A program made the translations under genes and the position numbers. A stretch of DNA of 64,000 bases, taken from Actinomycetota bacterium (GTDB taxonomy: Bacteria > Actinomycetota > Thermoleophilia > Solirubrobacterales > Solirubrobacteraceae). The DNA lies in the NCBI GenBank assembly GCA_018268595.1, contig JAFDWH010000026.1, forward strand, positions 248,001 to 312,000, given 5' to 3'. This document shows positions 50,576-58,683 of this stretch, piece by piece (positions within the stretch are counted from its first letter, which is position 1; each line of letters starts with the position of its first letter). The notes under the pieces were generated by a model that saw nothing but the letters and a program-made list of their open reading frames with translations, had not been told where the DNA came from and made no database searches.

Positions 50576-50953
50576 TCAGGCGGCGCGCTGCATCGTCTGC
50601 TCGTGCCCCCGGACGCGCGTCCGGTAGGCCGAGGGAACCGCCCCGAGATGGCGGCGGAACGTCTTCGCGAACTGGGCCGGCTGGCGATAGCCGACGCGCC
50701 GCGCGACCTCGCGCACGGTGAGCGAGCCGTTCGCGAGCAGCTGGGCCGCGCGTTCCATGCGCACGCGCGTGAGGTGCTCGCGGAAGGTCGTGTGGCCGAT
50801 CTCGGCGTAGGCGCGCTGGAGCTGGCGGCGCGAGCTGGCGACACGGCGGGCGATGTCGTCGAGCTCGAGGTCCGAGGCGTACTCGGCTTCGACGATCCGG
50901 ATGGCCTCCGTGTAGAGCTGGGTGCGGTGGCGAACGGTCCCGGGTCGTTGCAT
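50576..50953 (-). CDS. AraC-family HTH regulator (short)
   Basis: A 125-residue protein containing little more than an AraC-type double HTH: YTEAIRIVEAEYASDLELDDIARRVASSRRQLQRAYAEIGHTTFREHLTRVRMERAAQLL, then LTVREVARRVGYRQPAQFAKTFRRHLGAVPSAYR. No ligand-binding domain is present. ATG 50953 gives the compact form; an ATG at 51052 would add 33 unlikely residues. It lies upstream of oxidase operon 1 in the same orientation and may control it (inference). A 15-bp palindrome lies 27 bases before its start. Confidence 0.85.
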   Translation of the reverse strand: MQRPGTVRHRTQLYTEAIRIVEAEYASDLELDDIARRVASSRRQLQRAYAEIGHTTFREHLTRVRMERAAQLLANGSLTVREVARRVGYRQPAQFAKTFRRHLGAVPSAYRTRVRGHEQTMQRAA

Positions 50954-50979
50954 GTGCAGCAGATACGTGTGAACTGGAG

Positions 50980-50994
50980 GTTTGGTTGCCAAAC
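50980..50994. promoter_or_regulatory. 15-bp perfect palindrome upstream of the AraC-type gene
   Basis: GTTTGG-TTG-CCAAAC lies between the AraC-type gene (starting 50953, - strand) and the divergent CBS gene (51151). Likely an operator. Confidence 0.45.
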
Positions 50995-51150
50995 AGCGAA
51001 GAAAATCTGCAATCTGGCGCGCTGGAGCGCTTTGGGTACGACCGTGGTTCATGGGCGGCCAGGGGCGACGCGACCGGTTCGTTGCATGCCGCTTGGCCGC
51101 CCTGGATAAGCTTGAGGCAATAGTTGCAAGCGAACGGGAGAGTCCGAACG

Positions 51151-51567
51151 ATGCAAGTGCGTGAGGGGATGAGCGCGACCTCGCTGACCGTGGGACCGGG
51201 GCACACGCTGCGCGAGGCGGCGCGGCTGATGCACGAGCGGCGCATCGGCTCGGCGATCGTGCTCGACGGCGATCAGCCCGGACCCGGCCTGCTGACCGAG
51301 CGCGACGTGCTGGCGGCGATCGGCCGGGGGCTCGACCCGGACGTCGAGCGCGTCGCCGACCACCTCACGAGCGACCTCGTGTTCGCGGCGCCCGACTGGT
51401 CGCTCGAGCAGGCGGCCTGCGAGATGGTCCGCGGCGGCTTCCGCCACCTGATCGTCGTCGAGCGCGGCGAGCTCGTCGGCGTCCTCTCGATGCGCGACGT
51501 GGTGCGCTGCTGGACAGAGGACGGCGCGGTTGCACCGTGCCCCTCGCCCACTGAAATCCGTCCCTGA
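51151..51567 (+). CDS. CBS-domain pair protein
   Basis: A 138-residue protein of two CBS motifs: MQVREGMSATSLTVGPGHTLREAARLMHERRIGSAIVLDGD and VADHLTSDLVFAAPDWSLEQAACEMVRGGFRHLIVVERGELVGVLSMRDVV. GPGLLTERDVL between them is typical. Binding of an adenine nucleotide is expected. ATG 51151 has a GGGAG Shine-Dalgarno at 51136. It is divergent from the AraC-type gene, and its stop codon lies in the left arm of structured repeat B. Confidence 0.88.
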   Translation: MQVREGMSATSLTVGPGHTLREAARLMHERRIGSAIVLDGDQPGPGLLTERDVLAAIGRGLDPDVERVADHLTSDLVFAAPDWSLEQAACEMVRGGFRHLIVVERGELVGVLSMRDVVRCWTEDGAVAPCPSPTEIRP

Positions 51568-51634
51568 CGGCGTCCTCGGTCGCTCGCCTGCGTGAGCAGG
51601 CCACGCTCCCTGCGTCCTTGTCAGGGACGAATTT
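51554..51634 (+). repeat. Structured intergenic repeat, copy B (after the CBS gene)
   Basis: Outer arms CGTCCCTGAC (51559-51568) and GTCAGGGACG (51620-51629) extend by AAAT/ATTT across one mismatch. The apical hairpin is GCCTGC-gtga-GCAGGC (51586-51601). The core shares CGTCCTCG, GCTCGC, GCCACGC and TGCGTCCT with copy A (27545-27631) at nearly identical spacing. The left arm includes the CBS gene stop codon. Confidence 0.7.
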
Positions 51635-51654
51635 GAGCGGGCGAGTAGCCGCGC

Positions 51655-51888
51655 TCAGTGCGAGTGGTGCTCTGGCGGCAGTGCGGCGATGTCGCGCCGC
51701 GTCGACGCGATCCACTTGACGGCCGTCACGAGGAACAGGATGCCGCCGACGATGCTGAGGACGAGGCCGAGCGTGATGCCGATGATGGCCAGCGTCAGGC
51801 CGGCCGCGTTGAGGATCGGCAGCAGGCTGGGGCCGGGGAGGTGGATCTCCTCGCCGACGGGCGGCGGGGTCTGCTCGGGATTCGTCAT
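51655..51888 (-). CDS. Small two-helix membrane protein, oxidase subunit IV-like
   Basis: A 77-residue protein: a Pro/Glu N-terminus with HLPGPS, then two hydrophobic stretches (LLPILNAAGLTLAIIGITLGLVL and IVGGILFLVTAVKWI), and a His-containing tail. Size, topology and place downstream of ctaB and ctaD2 fit a small actinobacterial cytochrome oxidase subunit IV. The start is ATG 51888. Confidence 0.65.
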   Translation of the reverse strand: MTNPEQTPPPVGEEIHLPGPSLLPILNAAGLTLAIIGITLGLVLSIVGGILFLVTAVKWIASTRRDIAALPPEHHSH

Positions 51889-51903
51889 GGCGTGCTGGTT
51901 GGG

Positions 51904-52014
51904 CTAGGAGATGTAGATCGCGGCGGCCAGGAAGGAGGCGCCGAACATGAAGACGCAGACGGCCGTGGCGATCAGCGCGGAGCGGATGTTCTTGCGGGCG
52001 AGACGACGGTCCAT
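51904..52014 (-). CDS. Micropeptide of oxidase cluster 2, 36 aa
   Basis: A 37-codon gene, MDRRLARKNIRSALIATAVC..., with a basic N-terminus and one membrane helix (about residues 12-34) ending AAAIYIS. It lies between ctaB and the 77-aa subunit on the same strand, 15 bases from the latter. By position and size it parallels the micropeptide at 45856-45966 but shares no clear sequence. Confidence 0.55.
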   Translation of the reverse strand: MDRRLARKNIRSALIATAVCVFMFGASFLAAAIYIS

Positions 52015-52058
52015 GAGAGCGTGAATCCTATCGAGGTCGGGGACGGGCCGGCGTCGCG

Positions 52059-52967
52059 CTAGAGCTTGGCGTCGGCCACCATCGCGCCGAACAGCAGCGC
52101 GAGGTAGAGCAGCGAGTAGAGGTACAGGCGCAGCGCCGCACGGCGATCCGGATTGCGCTGGAGGCGCACGGCGAGCCACAGGAAGACGCCGCCGAGGAGG
52201 CCCGCGGCGACCGCGTAGAGGCCGTCGAACAGGCGCCCGGCGAACGGCAGCAGCGTGATCGCCACGAGCAGCGCGCTGTAGAGCGTGATCTGCCTGCGCG
52301 TCTCGTCTTCGCCGCGCACGACCGGCAGCATCGGGACGTCGACCTTCGCGTACTCGTCCTTCATCAGCAGCGACAGCGCCCAGAAGTGGGGCGGGGTCCA
52401 GTAGAAGACGATCGCGAACAGGTACAGCGCGACCGGGTCGAGCGAGCCGGTGACGGCCGCCCAGCCGACGAGCGGCGGGACCGCGCCGGCGGCGCCGCCG
52501 ATCACGATGTTCTGCGGCGTCGAGCGCTTGAGCCACAGCGTGTAGACGAACACGTAGCCGAGGAAGCCCGACAGCGCCAGCACGGCGGCCAGCACGTTGA
52601 CGGTGAGGCTCAGCTCGGCGAACGACAGCACGGCGAGCGCGATCCCGAACGTCAGCGCCGCGCGCGGGGAGACGCGCCCGGCCGGGATTGGCCGCGTCGC
52701 GGTGCGCGCCATGCGCAGGTCGATGTCGCGGTCGTACCAGTGGTTGACCGCGCCGGCCCCGCCGGCGGACAGCGCGCCGCCGAGCAGCGTCAGCAGGATC
52801 AGGCCGACCGACGGGCTGCCGGCGACCTCCATCGTCGCGACCGTCGTCAGCAGCAGCAGCAGCTGGACGCGCGGCTTCGTCAGCGTGACGTAGTCGGCGA
52901 TCAGCTGACGCAGGCGCGTGCGCGTGACGACCGTGCGAGCGGGGGAGGTGATGCGAGACGCTTCCAC
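52059..52967 (-). CDS. ctaB: Protoheme IX farnesyltransferase (heme O synthase)
   Basis: A 302-residue UbiA-family prenyltransferase making heme O for the oxidases. YVTLTKPRVQLLLLLTTVATM, the diphosphate-binding AVNHWYDRDIDLRMARTATRPIPAGR and YTLWLKRSTPQNIVIGGAAGAVPPLVGW are diagnostic; about eight membrane helices. It lies 48 bases behind ctaD2 on the same strand. The heme A synthase ctaA is not in the window. Confidence 0.95.
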   Translation of the reverse strand: MEASRITSPARTVVTRTRLRQLIADYVTLTKPRVQLLLLLTTVATMEVAGSPSVGLILLTLLGGALSAGGAGAVNHWYDRDIDLRMARTATRPIPAGRVSPRAALTFGIALAVLSFAELSLTVNVLAAVLALSGFLGYVFVYTLWLKRSTPQNIVIGGAAGAVPPLVGWAAVTGSLDPVALYLFAIVFYWTPPHFWALSLLMKDEYAKVDVPMLPVVRGEDETRRQITLYSALLVAITLLPFAGRLFDGLYAVAAGLLGGVFLWLAVRLQRNPDRRAALRLYLYSLLYLALLFGAMVADAKL

Positions 52968-53015
52968 GACCGATGGCAGCCTAGCGCGAGAGACCGGCGA
53001 GCCGGGCCGCCATCG

Positions 53016-54719
53016 TCAGACGAAGCTGACGGGCTGCCCGGCGGTCTCGCCGTGCTCGACGCCGGACTGGCGCTCGACCTGGCGGCGGATGTCCTTCATC
53101 GGCTCGACCGAGCGGATGCGCGGGACGACGTCGAAGTTGTTGACCGGCGGCGGCGAGGTGGTGAACCACTCGAGCGTGTTTGCCTTCCACGGGTCCGGCC
53201 CGGCGATCGCGCCGCGTCTGTAGCTGCGGATGAAGTTGATCACCGACAGCAGGATCCCGAAGCCGAGGATGAACGAGCCGACCGTCGAGATCTGGTTGTA
53301 GGCCGTCAGGCCGGCGTCCGCCGGGTACTGGTAGACGCGCCGCGGCATGCCCGAGAGGCCGGCCGCGTGCTGGACCAGGAACGTCACGTTGAAGCCGACG
53401 AACATGAGCCAGAAGGAAGCCTTGCCGAGCGGCTCGCTCAGCATCCGGCCCGTCATCTTCGGATACCAGTAGTAGAGCCCGCAGAAGATCGTGAAGACCG
53501 CGCCGCCCATCAGCACGTAGTGGAAGTGCGCGACGACGAAGTACGTGTCGGTCAGCTGCCAGTCGACGGGGAAGACCGCGAGGAAGATGCCGGTGATGCC
53601 GCCGATCACGAAGATCGAGATGAAGCCGGCGGCGAAGTACAGCGGCGTCTTGAAGTCGAGCGTGCCGCGCCACAGCGTCGCGATCCAGTTGAAGATCTTC
53701 ACGCCCGTCGGCACCGCGATCAGGAACGACGAGAGCATGAAGAAGCCCAGCACGACCGTCGGCACCGGCACGGCGAACATGTGGTGGGCCCACACGAGCG
53801 CCGCGAGGAAGGCGATCACGACCGTCGAGGCGGCGATCGCCTTGTAGCCGAAGATCGGCTTGCGCGCGAACACCGGCAGGACCTCGGAGATGATCCCGAA
53901 GCCCGGCAGGATCATGATGTAGACCTCGGGGTGCCCGAAGAACCAGAAGAGGTGCTGCCACAGGATCGGCGACCCGCCCTGGGTCGGGTCGAAGAAGTGC
54001 GTGCCGAAGTTGCGGTCCGTCAGCAGCATCGTGACGGCGCCCGCGATCACCGGCAGGGCGAGGATCAGCAGCAGCGCGTAGATCAGGATCGCCCACACGA
54101 ACAGCGGCAGGCGGCCCCAGCCCATGCCGGGTGCGCGCATGTTCACGATCGTCGCGTAGAAGTTGATCGCGCCGACCAGCGAGGAGATGCCGGTGATGTG
54201 GATCAGGTAGATCCACGCGTCCTGGCCGCCGCTCGGCGTGAAGACCTCGCTCGAGAGCGGCGTGTAGGAGAACCACCCGGCCTCCGGCGGCTGCCAGAAG
54301 ACGGAGGAGTAGAAGACGATGCCGCCGAACAGGAGAAGCCAGTAGGAGTACGCGTTCAGGCGCGGGAACGCCATGTCGCGCGCGCCGATCATCAGCGGCA
54401 GGAAGTAGTTCGCGAAGCCCGCCATCATCGGCACGACGAACAGGAAGATCATCGTCGTGCCGTGGAGCGTGAACAGCTCGTTGTAGTGCTCCGGCGTCAG
54501 CAGGTTGTTGTTCGGCGTGCCGAGCTGCAGACGGATGAGCAGCGCCTCGACGCCGCCGATCAGGAAGAAGGCGAACGTCGTGACGATGTAGAGGATCCCG
54601 ATCTTCTTGTGGTCGGTCGTGGTGAACCACTCGGTCCACCGCGCGCGCGTGGGCTCGGCCTTGACCTCGTGGGCGATCACCTGGGGCACTGGACGCAGTG
54701 CGTAGTCGGTGGTTGCCAT
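53016..54719 (-). CDS. ctaD: Cytochrome c oxidase subunit I, A1 type
   Basis: A 567-residue oxidase core with twelve helices. Heme ligand FTLHGTTMIF, CuB and proton-path motif LFWFFGHPEVYIMILPGFG (Glu present, so A1 type), VWAHHMF and VVAHFHYVLMGG are all intact. Unlike the first oxidase it starts directly at the standard core (TTTDHKKIGILYIVT) after a short tail. It pairs with the upstream subunit II gene at 54762. No subunit III gene is in this cluster, so it may share ctaE at 45989. Confidence 0.96.
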   Translation of the reverse strand: MATTDYALRPVPQVIAHEVKAEPTRARWTEWFTTTDHKKIGILYIVTTFAFFLIGGVEALLIRLQLGTPNNNLLTPEHYNELFTLHGTTMIFLFVVPMMAGFANYFLPLMIGARDMAFPRLNAYSYWLLLFGGIVFYSSVFWQPPEAGWFSYTPLSSEVFTPSGGQDAWIYLIHITGISSLVGAINFYATIVNMRAPGMGWGRLPLFVWAILIYALLLILALPVIAGAVTMLLTDRNFGTHFFDPTQGGSPILWQHLFWFFGHPEVYIMILPGFGIISEVLPVFARKPIFGYKAIAASTVVIAFLAALVWAHHMFAVPVPTVVLGFFMLSSFLIAVPTGVKIFNWIATLWRGTLDFKTPLYFAAGFISIFVIGGITGIFLAVFPVDWQLTDTYFVVAHFHYVLMGGAVFTIFCGLYYWYPKMTGRMLSEPLGKASFWLMFVGFNVTFLVQHAAGLSGMPRRVYQYPADAGLTAYNQISTVGSFILGFGILLSVINFIRSYRRGAIAGPDPWKANTLEWFTTSPPPVNNFDVVPRIRSVEPMKDIRRQVERQSGVEHGETAGQPVSFV

Positions 54720-54761
54720 GATCGGTACGGGTTCCTTTGTCTGCTTGGCGGGGAGGGCGGC

Positions 54762-55667
54762 TTACAGGATGCCGTCGGAGGTGAGCTGTCTGCGCAGCCC
54801 GACGACCTGTCGGTTCGCGTCGCCGATCGCGGTTCTCTGATCGGCGAGCCAGGTCTGGTACTCGTCCGGCGTCACGACTCTCACGCGCGCCGTCATGTCG
54901 GCGTGGTTGCGGCCGCACAGCTCGGCGCACTGGCCTCTGTACAGCTCGCCGGCGCGGGGCGCCTTGAACCACGTGAAGTTGCGGTAGCCCGGGACGGCGT
55001 CGAACTTGCCGCCGAGCTTTGGGATCCACCAGGAGTGGATGACGTCCGTCGCCTCGATGTCGAGGACGACGGTCGTGTCCGCCGGGACGACCATCTCCTG
55101 GTAGGAGTAGGGCAGCCCGAACGCGTTCGACTTGCAGCTCGCGCCGTACGTGTAGCGCCAGATGTACTGGCGGCCGGTCACGCAGATCGTGAGCTTCTTG
55201 CCGTTCGGCGGGGTCGGCTCGGTCGTCGAGGCGGTCAGCACGCCCTGGGCGAGCTGGAGGCCGTTCGCGCCGCTGTTGGGCGGGTCCTGGATCGAGCCGA
55301 GCTTCGCGAACGTGACGGCCGCGAGGACGACGAGGATCAGCGCGGCGCCGACGGTCCAGGTGATCTCCAGGCGGGTGTTGCCGTGGATCTGGGCGGCGAC
55401 GCGGCCCTTCTTGGCGCGGAACTTGACGAGCGAATAGAAGAGCGCACCCTCCACGACGACGAACACGACGATCGCGATGTAGAGGATGATCTTGTAGAGC
55501 GAGTCGATCTGGTTGGCGTTCGGCGATCCACCCGATTCAGGGGTGAGGAAGTCGGCGAACGCGCCGCTGGCGAAGACGAGCGAGGCGATCGTCGCGAGCA
55601 GCAGGGCCGCGACGAGGCGGCGGCGGAAAGAGGATTCAGGTCGCAAGGCGGCGCGGATTCTACTCAT
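54762..55667 (-). CDS. ctaC: Cytochrome c oxidase subunit II (CuA only)
   Basis: A 301-residue subunit. Signal or first helix (RRLVAALLLATIASLVFASGAFA), a second and third helix (IILYIAIVVFVVVEGALFY, VGAALILVVLAAVTFA), then the CuA domain with HSWWIPKLGGK and CAELCGRNHADM. There is no cytochrome c domain, in contrast to the subunit II at 49412, so it needs a separate electron donor. CVTGRQYIWRYTYGASCKS carries an extra cysteine pair. It is 41 bases behind the crotonase gene. Confidence 0.94.
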   Translation of the reverse strand: MSRIRAALRPESSFRRRLVAALLLATIASLVFASGAFADFLTPESGGSPNANQIDSLYKIILYIAIVVFVVVEGALFYSLVKFRAKKGRVAAQIHGNTRLEITWTVGAALILVVLAAVTFAKLGSIQDPPNSGANGLQLAQGVLTASTTEPTPPNGKKLTICVTGRQYIWRYTYGASCKSNAFGLPYSYQEMVVPADTTVVLDIEATDVIHSWWIPKLGGKFDAVPGYRNFTWFKAPRAGELYRGQCAELCGRNHADMTARVRVVTPDEYQTWLADQRTAIGDANRQVVGLRRQLTSDGIL

Positions 55668-55707
55668 GAGGCGGCGGAGTGACTCACCAGGGTCGGGGGG
55701 ACGGTGA

Positions 55708-56520
55708 TCAGCGGCCCTGGAACGACGCGGGGCGCTTCTGCAGGAAGGCTGTCACACCCTCGAGGAAGTCGTCGGTCCGTGCCTGCTCCTGCTGGATCGA
55801 CGCCTCGAGCGCGAGCTGCTCCTGCAGCGTGCGGTAGGCCCAGGCGTTGAGCTGGCGCTTCGCGCCGGCGTACGCGCGCGTCGGCCCGGTCGCGAGCCGC
55901 TGCACGAGCGCGTCGGCGGCGGCCGCCAGTTCGTCGTCCGGGTGGACCGCGTTGACGAGGCCCCACGCGAGCGCCTGCGGGCCGTAGACGCGCTCGCCGA
56001 GCAACGCCATCTCGAGCGCGCGCGTGAGACCGACGCGCGCCGGGATGAAGGCCGAGGAGCCGCCGTCGGGGACGAGCCCGATGTTCACGAACGCGAGCAG
56101 GAAGTAGCCCGACTCGGCGGCCAGCACGACGTCGCAGGCGAGCGCCAGCGAGCAGCCGACGCCGACGGCGCCGCCGTTGACGGCCGCGACGACCGGCTTC
56201 GGCAGCTCGCGGAGCGTCGTGATGACCGGGTGGTAGCGCTGGTGCAGCGCCGTCTCGAGGTCCGGCTTGCCGTCGGCTCCGACGTCGAAGCCGGCGGACA
56301 GGTCGGCCCCGGAGCAGAAGCCGCGGCCGGCGCCGGTCAGCAGCACCGCGCGCAGCTCGTCGTCCGCGGCGACGCGGGCGAGCGCGGCCTGCAGGTCGCG
56401 CGTGAGCGTGTCCTCCCATGCGTTCATCTTGTCCGGGCGGTTCAACTCGATCCGCGCGGCGCCCCCGGCGCGCTGCAGGGTGACCGTCTCGTAGGCGTGC
56501 AGCAGCTCGTAGTCGCTCAT
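55708..56520 (-). CDS. Enoyl-CoA hydratase/isomerase family, PaaG-like
   Basis: A 270-residue crotonase-fold enzyme. RIELNRPDKMNAW, TGAGRGFCSGADLSAGFD (oxyanion hole) and AAVNGGAVGVGCSLALACDVVLAAE are standard. The stretch FVNIGLVPDGGSSAFIPARVGLTRALEMALLGE with Asp instead of the catalytic Glu pair is closer to PaaG isomerases than to classic hydratases. Its substrate is therefore uncertain. TAGCAT (56533-56528, - strand) is 7 bases before ATG 56520, so a leaderless start. It precedes the aa3 oxidase genes in the same orientation. Confidence 0.85.
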   Translation of the reverse strand: MSDYELLHAYETVTLQRAGGAARIELNRPDKMNAWEDTLTRDLQAALARVAADDELRAVLLTGAGRGFCSGADLSAGFDVGADGKPDLETALHQRYHPVITTLRELPKPVVAAVNGGAVGVGCSLALACDVVLAAESGYFLLAFVNIGLVPDGGSSAFIPARVGLTRALEMALLGERVYGPQALAWGLVNAVHPDDELAAAADALVQRLATGPTRAYAGAKRQLNAWAYRTLQEQLALEASIQQEQARTDDFLEGVTAFLQKRPASFQGR

Positions 56521-56580
56521 GCGGCGGATGCTATGGCGCGAAGCCGTGCCATGAGACAGCCCTCATATACTGCCCGCGCT

Positions 56581-57513
56581 TTGCGCAAGTCCAAGGCCAT
56601 CCGAGCCGCCGCGTGGACGGTCGTCGCCGCGGGGGTCGCCGCGCCGCTCGTGCGCCGCCGGACGCGCCTCCCGAAGCCGGTCGTGCTCGCGACCGCGGCC
56701 GCCGCCCCGGTCGCGGTGTGCGTCGCGCTCCCGCGCACGCGCGCGCGGGACGTCGCGACCTGCGCGCTCCAGATGTGGGCCTACCTGGCCGCGTACGAGA
56801 TGCCGCACGACGACCCGGAGGCGCTCGCGCGGCGGGTGCGGATCGACTACCCGGTGCGGATCGACCGCGCGCTGGGGCTCGGCGTGCCGCCGACGCTGCG
56901 GCTGCAGCGGCTGCTGTCCGCGCCCGGCGAGACGCGTCGCGTCGAGAAGGTGCTCGTGTGGACGCACTGGCTGTGGTTCGCGGTCCCGCATGGGACCACC
57001 GCGTACGTCCTGCTGCGCAGACGCGAGCGCTTCGGCCATGCGGCCGCGACCACCTACGCGGTCTTCGACCTCGGCGCGGTCGTGTACCACCTGCTGCCGA
57101 CCGCGCCGCCGTGGTACGCGGCCGAGAGAGGGCGCCTCGGCGACCGCCGCACCCCGCCCGTGCGGCGCATGATGGTCGAGTACGGCGAGCAGTTCTGGAA
57201 GCACCGCTGGGGGCCGCTCTACTCTCTGCTGGGAGGCAATCCCCTCGCCGCCATGCCGTCCCTCCACTTCGCCACGTCCGTCAACGCCGCGCACCTGCTG
57301 GCCGAGTCCGGTCCGGTGCAGGGCGCGATCGGCTGGACGTACGCGCTGACGCTCGGGCTCGCGCTCGTGTACCTGGGAGAGCACTACGTCGCCGACCTGC
57401 TCGCCGGGCTCGCGCTGACGGAGGGGGTGCGCGCGCTGGCGCCGGTCGTCGGTCCGGCGCTCGAGCGCGCGGCCGGCGTCGTGCAGGCGATCGAGGTCAA
57501 GGCACACGCCTGA
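56581..57513 (+). CDS. PAP2-family membrane phosphatase / inositolphosphotransferase-like
   Basis: A 310-residue membrane protein. The PAP2 active site is split between AAMPSLHFATSVNAA (His) and YLGEHYVADLLAG (His, Asp), as in the inositol-phosphoceramide-synthase-like subgroup. WTHWLWFAVPHGTTAYVLL and YGEQFWKHRWGPLY fit the same group. The TTG at 56581 is chosen because TATACT (56566-56571) ends 9 bases upstream; ATG 56551 lies before that promoter. The stop overlaps the next gene as TGATG, so both may act in lipid remodelling. Confidence 0.8.
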   Translation: MRKSKAIRAAAWTVVAAGVAAPLVRRRTRLPKPVVLATAAAAPVAVCVALPRTRARDVATCALQMWAYLAAYEMPHDDPEALARRVRIDYPVRIDRALGLGVPPTLRLQRLLSAPGETRRVEKVLVWTHWLWFAVPHGTTAYVLLRRRERFGHAAATTYAVFDLGAVVYHLLPTAPPWYAAERGRLGDRRTPPVRRMMVEYGEQFWKHRWGPLYSLLGGNPLAAMPSLHFATSVNAAHLLAESGPVQGAIGWTYALTLGLALVYLGEHYVADLLAGLALTEGVRALAPVVGPALERAAGVVQAIEVKAHA

Positions 57514-58661
57514 TGGCCGAGGACGCCGTCGAGCGCGCCGCACGGTCCCGGCTGCAGGACGCGCCGACGGGGTCGCTCGCGGAGTCGCCGCCGGCGCCGC
57601 CCCGGGACGCGCACCACGACGAGGAGGACATGCCGCGCGTCGCGCTGACGCGGCGCCGCGTGATCCTGTTCGCCGTCTTCGTGCTCGCGTCGATCGCGCT
57701 CCTGTATTTCGTCCTGCCGCAGCTCGACGGCGTGAAGGACGCCTACCGGAGAGTCTCCAGCGGCGACCACGCGTGGCTGGCGGCGGCGTTCCTCTTCCAG
57801 CTGCTGGCGATCGTGAGCTACGTCGCGCTGTTCCACGGCATCCACGTGCCGCCCGGCTCGCCGCTCACGCACGGCGACAGCTACCTGATCACGATGGCCG
57901 GGCTCGCGGCGACGCGGTTGTTCGCGGCCGGCGGCGCCGGCGGCGTGGCGCTGACGGCGTGGGCGCTGCGGCGCTCGGGGATGGAACGGCGCGAGGTGGC
58001 CGAGCGGATGATCGCGTTCCTGGTCGTGCTGTACGGCGTGTACGTGCTCGCGATGGTCGTGTGCGGCATCGGCCTGCGCGTGGGCATCCTGCCCGGCGCG
58101 GCGCCCTTCGGCCTCACCGTCGTGCCGGCGATCATCGGCGGCATCGTGATCCTGCTGTTCGGCGGGCTCGCACTGGTGCCGGAGGACTTCGAGCGGCGGA
58201 TCGAGCGGATGGCGCCGCGGCGGCCGCGGCTGGCGCGCTGGCTGCGGCGCTTCGCGCTCGCGCCGGCGTCGATGCGCGGCGGGATCCGCTTCGCGCTGCA
58301 CAAGGCGGTCCATCCGGACCTGGCGATGGTCGGGGCGGTCAGCTGGTGGGCGTTCAACGTCGCGATCCTGTGGGCGTCGTTCCGCGCGTTCGGCGAGGCG
58401 CCCCCGCTCGCCGTCATCGTGCAGGCGTTCTTCGTCGGGATGCTCGCGAACCTGCTGCCGATCCCGGGCGGCATCGGCGGCGTCGACGGCGGCATGATCG
58501 GGGCGCTCGCGGCGTTCGGGCTGCCCGCGGGCACGGCGGTGCTGGCGGTGCTCTCGTATCGTCTGTTCGCGTTCTGGCTGCCGACGGTCCCGGGCGTGAT
58601 CGCGTACTTCCAGCTGCGGCGGCGCGTCCAGCAGTGGCGGCACCGCGTCGTGATGGCGTGA
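57513..58661 (+). CDS. Lysylphosphatidylglycerol synthetase-like membrane protein (UPF0104)
   Basis: A 382-residue protein with about eight membrane helices of the LPG_synthase_TM family. The cytoplasmic N-terminus (residues 1-45) is charged. LTHGDSYLITMAGLAATRLFAAGGAGGVALTAWALRRSGMERREV and FFVGMLANLLPIPGGIGGVDGGMIGALAAFGLPAG are the conserved blocks. The catalytic lysyl-transferase domain is absent, so a flippase-like role is likely (family-based inference). Coupled to the PAP2 gene. Confidence 0.85.
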   Translation: MAEDAVERAARSRLQDAPTGSLAESPPAPPRDAHHDEEDMPRVALTRRRVILFAVFVLASIALLYFVLPQLDGVKDAYRRVSSGDHAWLAAAFLFQLLAIVSYVALFHGIHVPPGSPLTHGDSYLITMAGLAATRLFAAGGAGGVALTAWALRRSGMERREVAERMIAFLVVLYGVYVLAMVVCGIGLRVGILPGAAPFGLTVVPAIIGGIVILLFGGLALVPEDFERRIERMAPRRPRLARWLRRFALAPASMRGGIRFALHKAVHPDLAMVGAVSWWAFNVAILWASFRAFGEAPPLAVIVQAFFVGMLANLLPIPGGIGGVDGGMIGALAAFGLPAGTAVLAVLSYRLFAFWLPTVPGVIAYFQLRRRVQQWRHRVVMA

Positions 58662-58683
58662 GGGCGGGCGCCCGGCGGGGTGC

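Noticed and set aside
53016-54719. Nitric oxide reductase or bo-type quinol oxidase instead of cytochrome c oxidase
   Set aside because: GHPEVY is intact and the partner subunit II has a complete CuA site (CAELCGRNHADM), which quinol oxidases and NO reductases lack.
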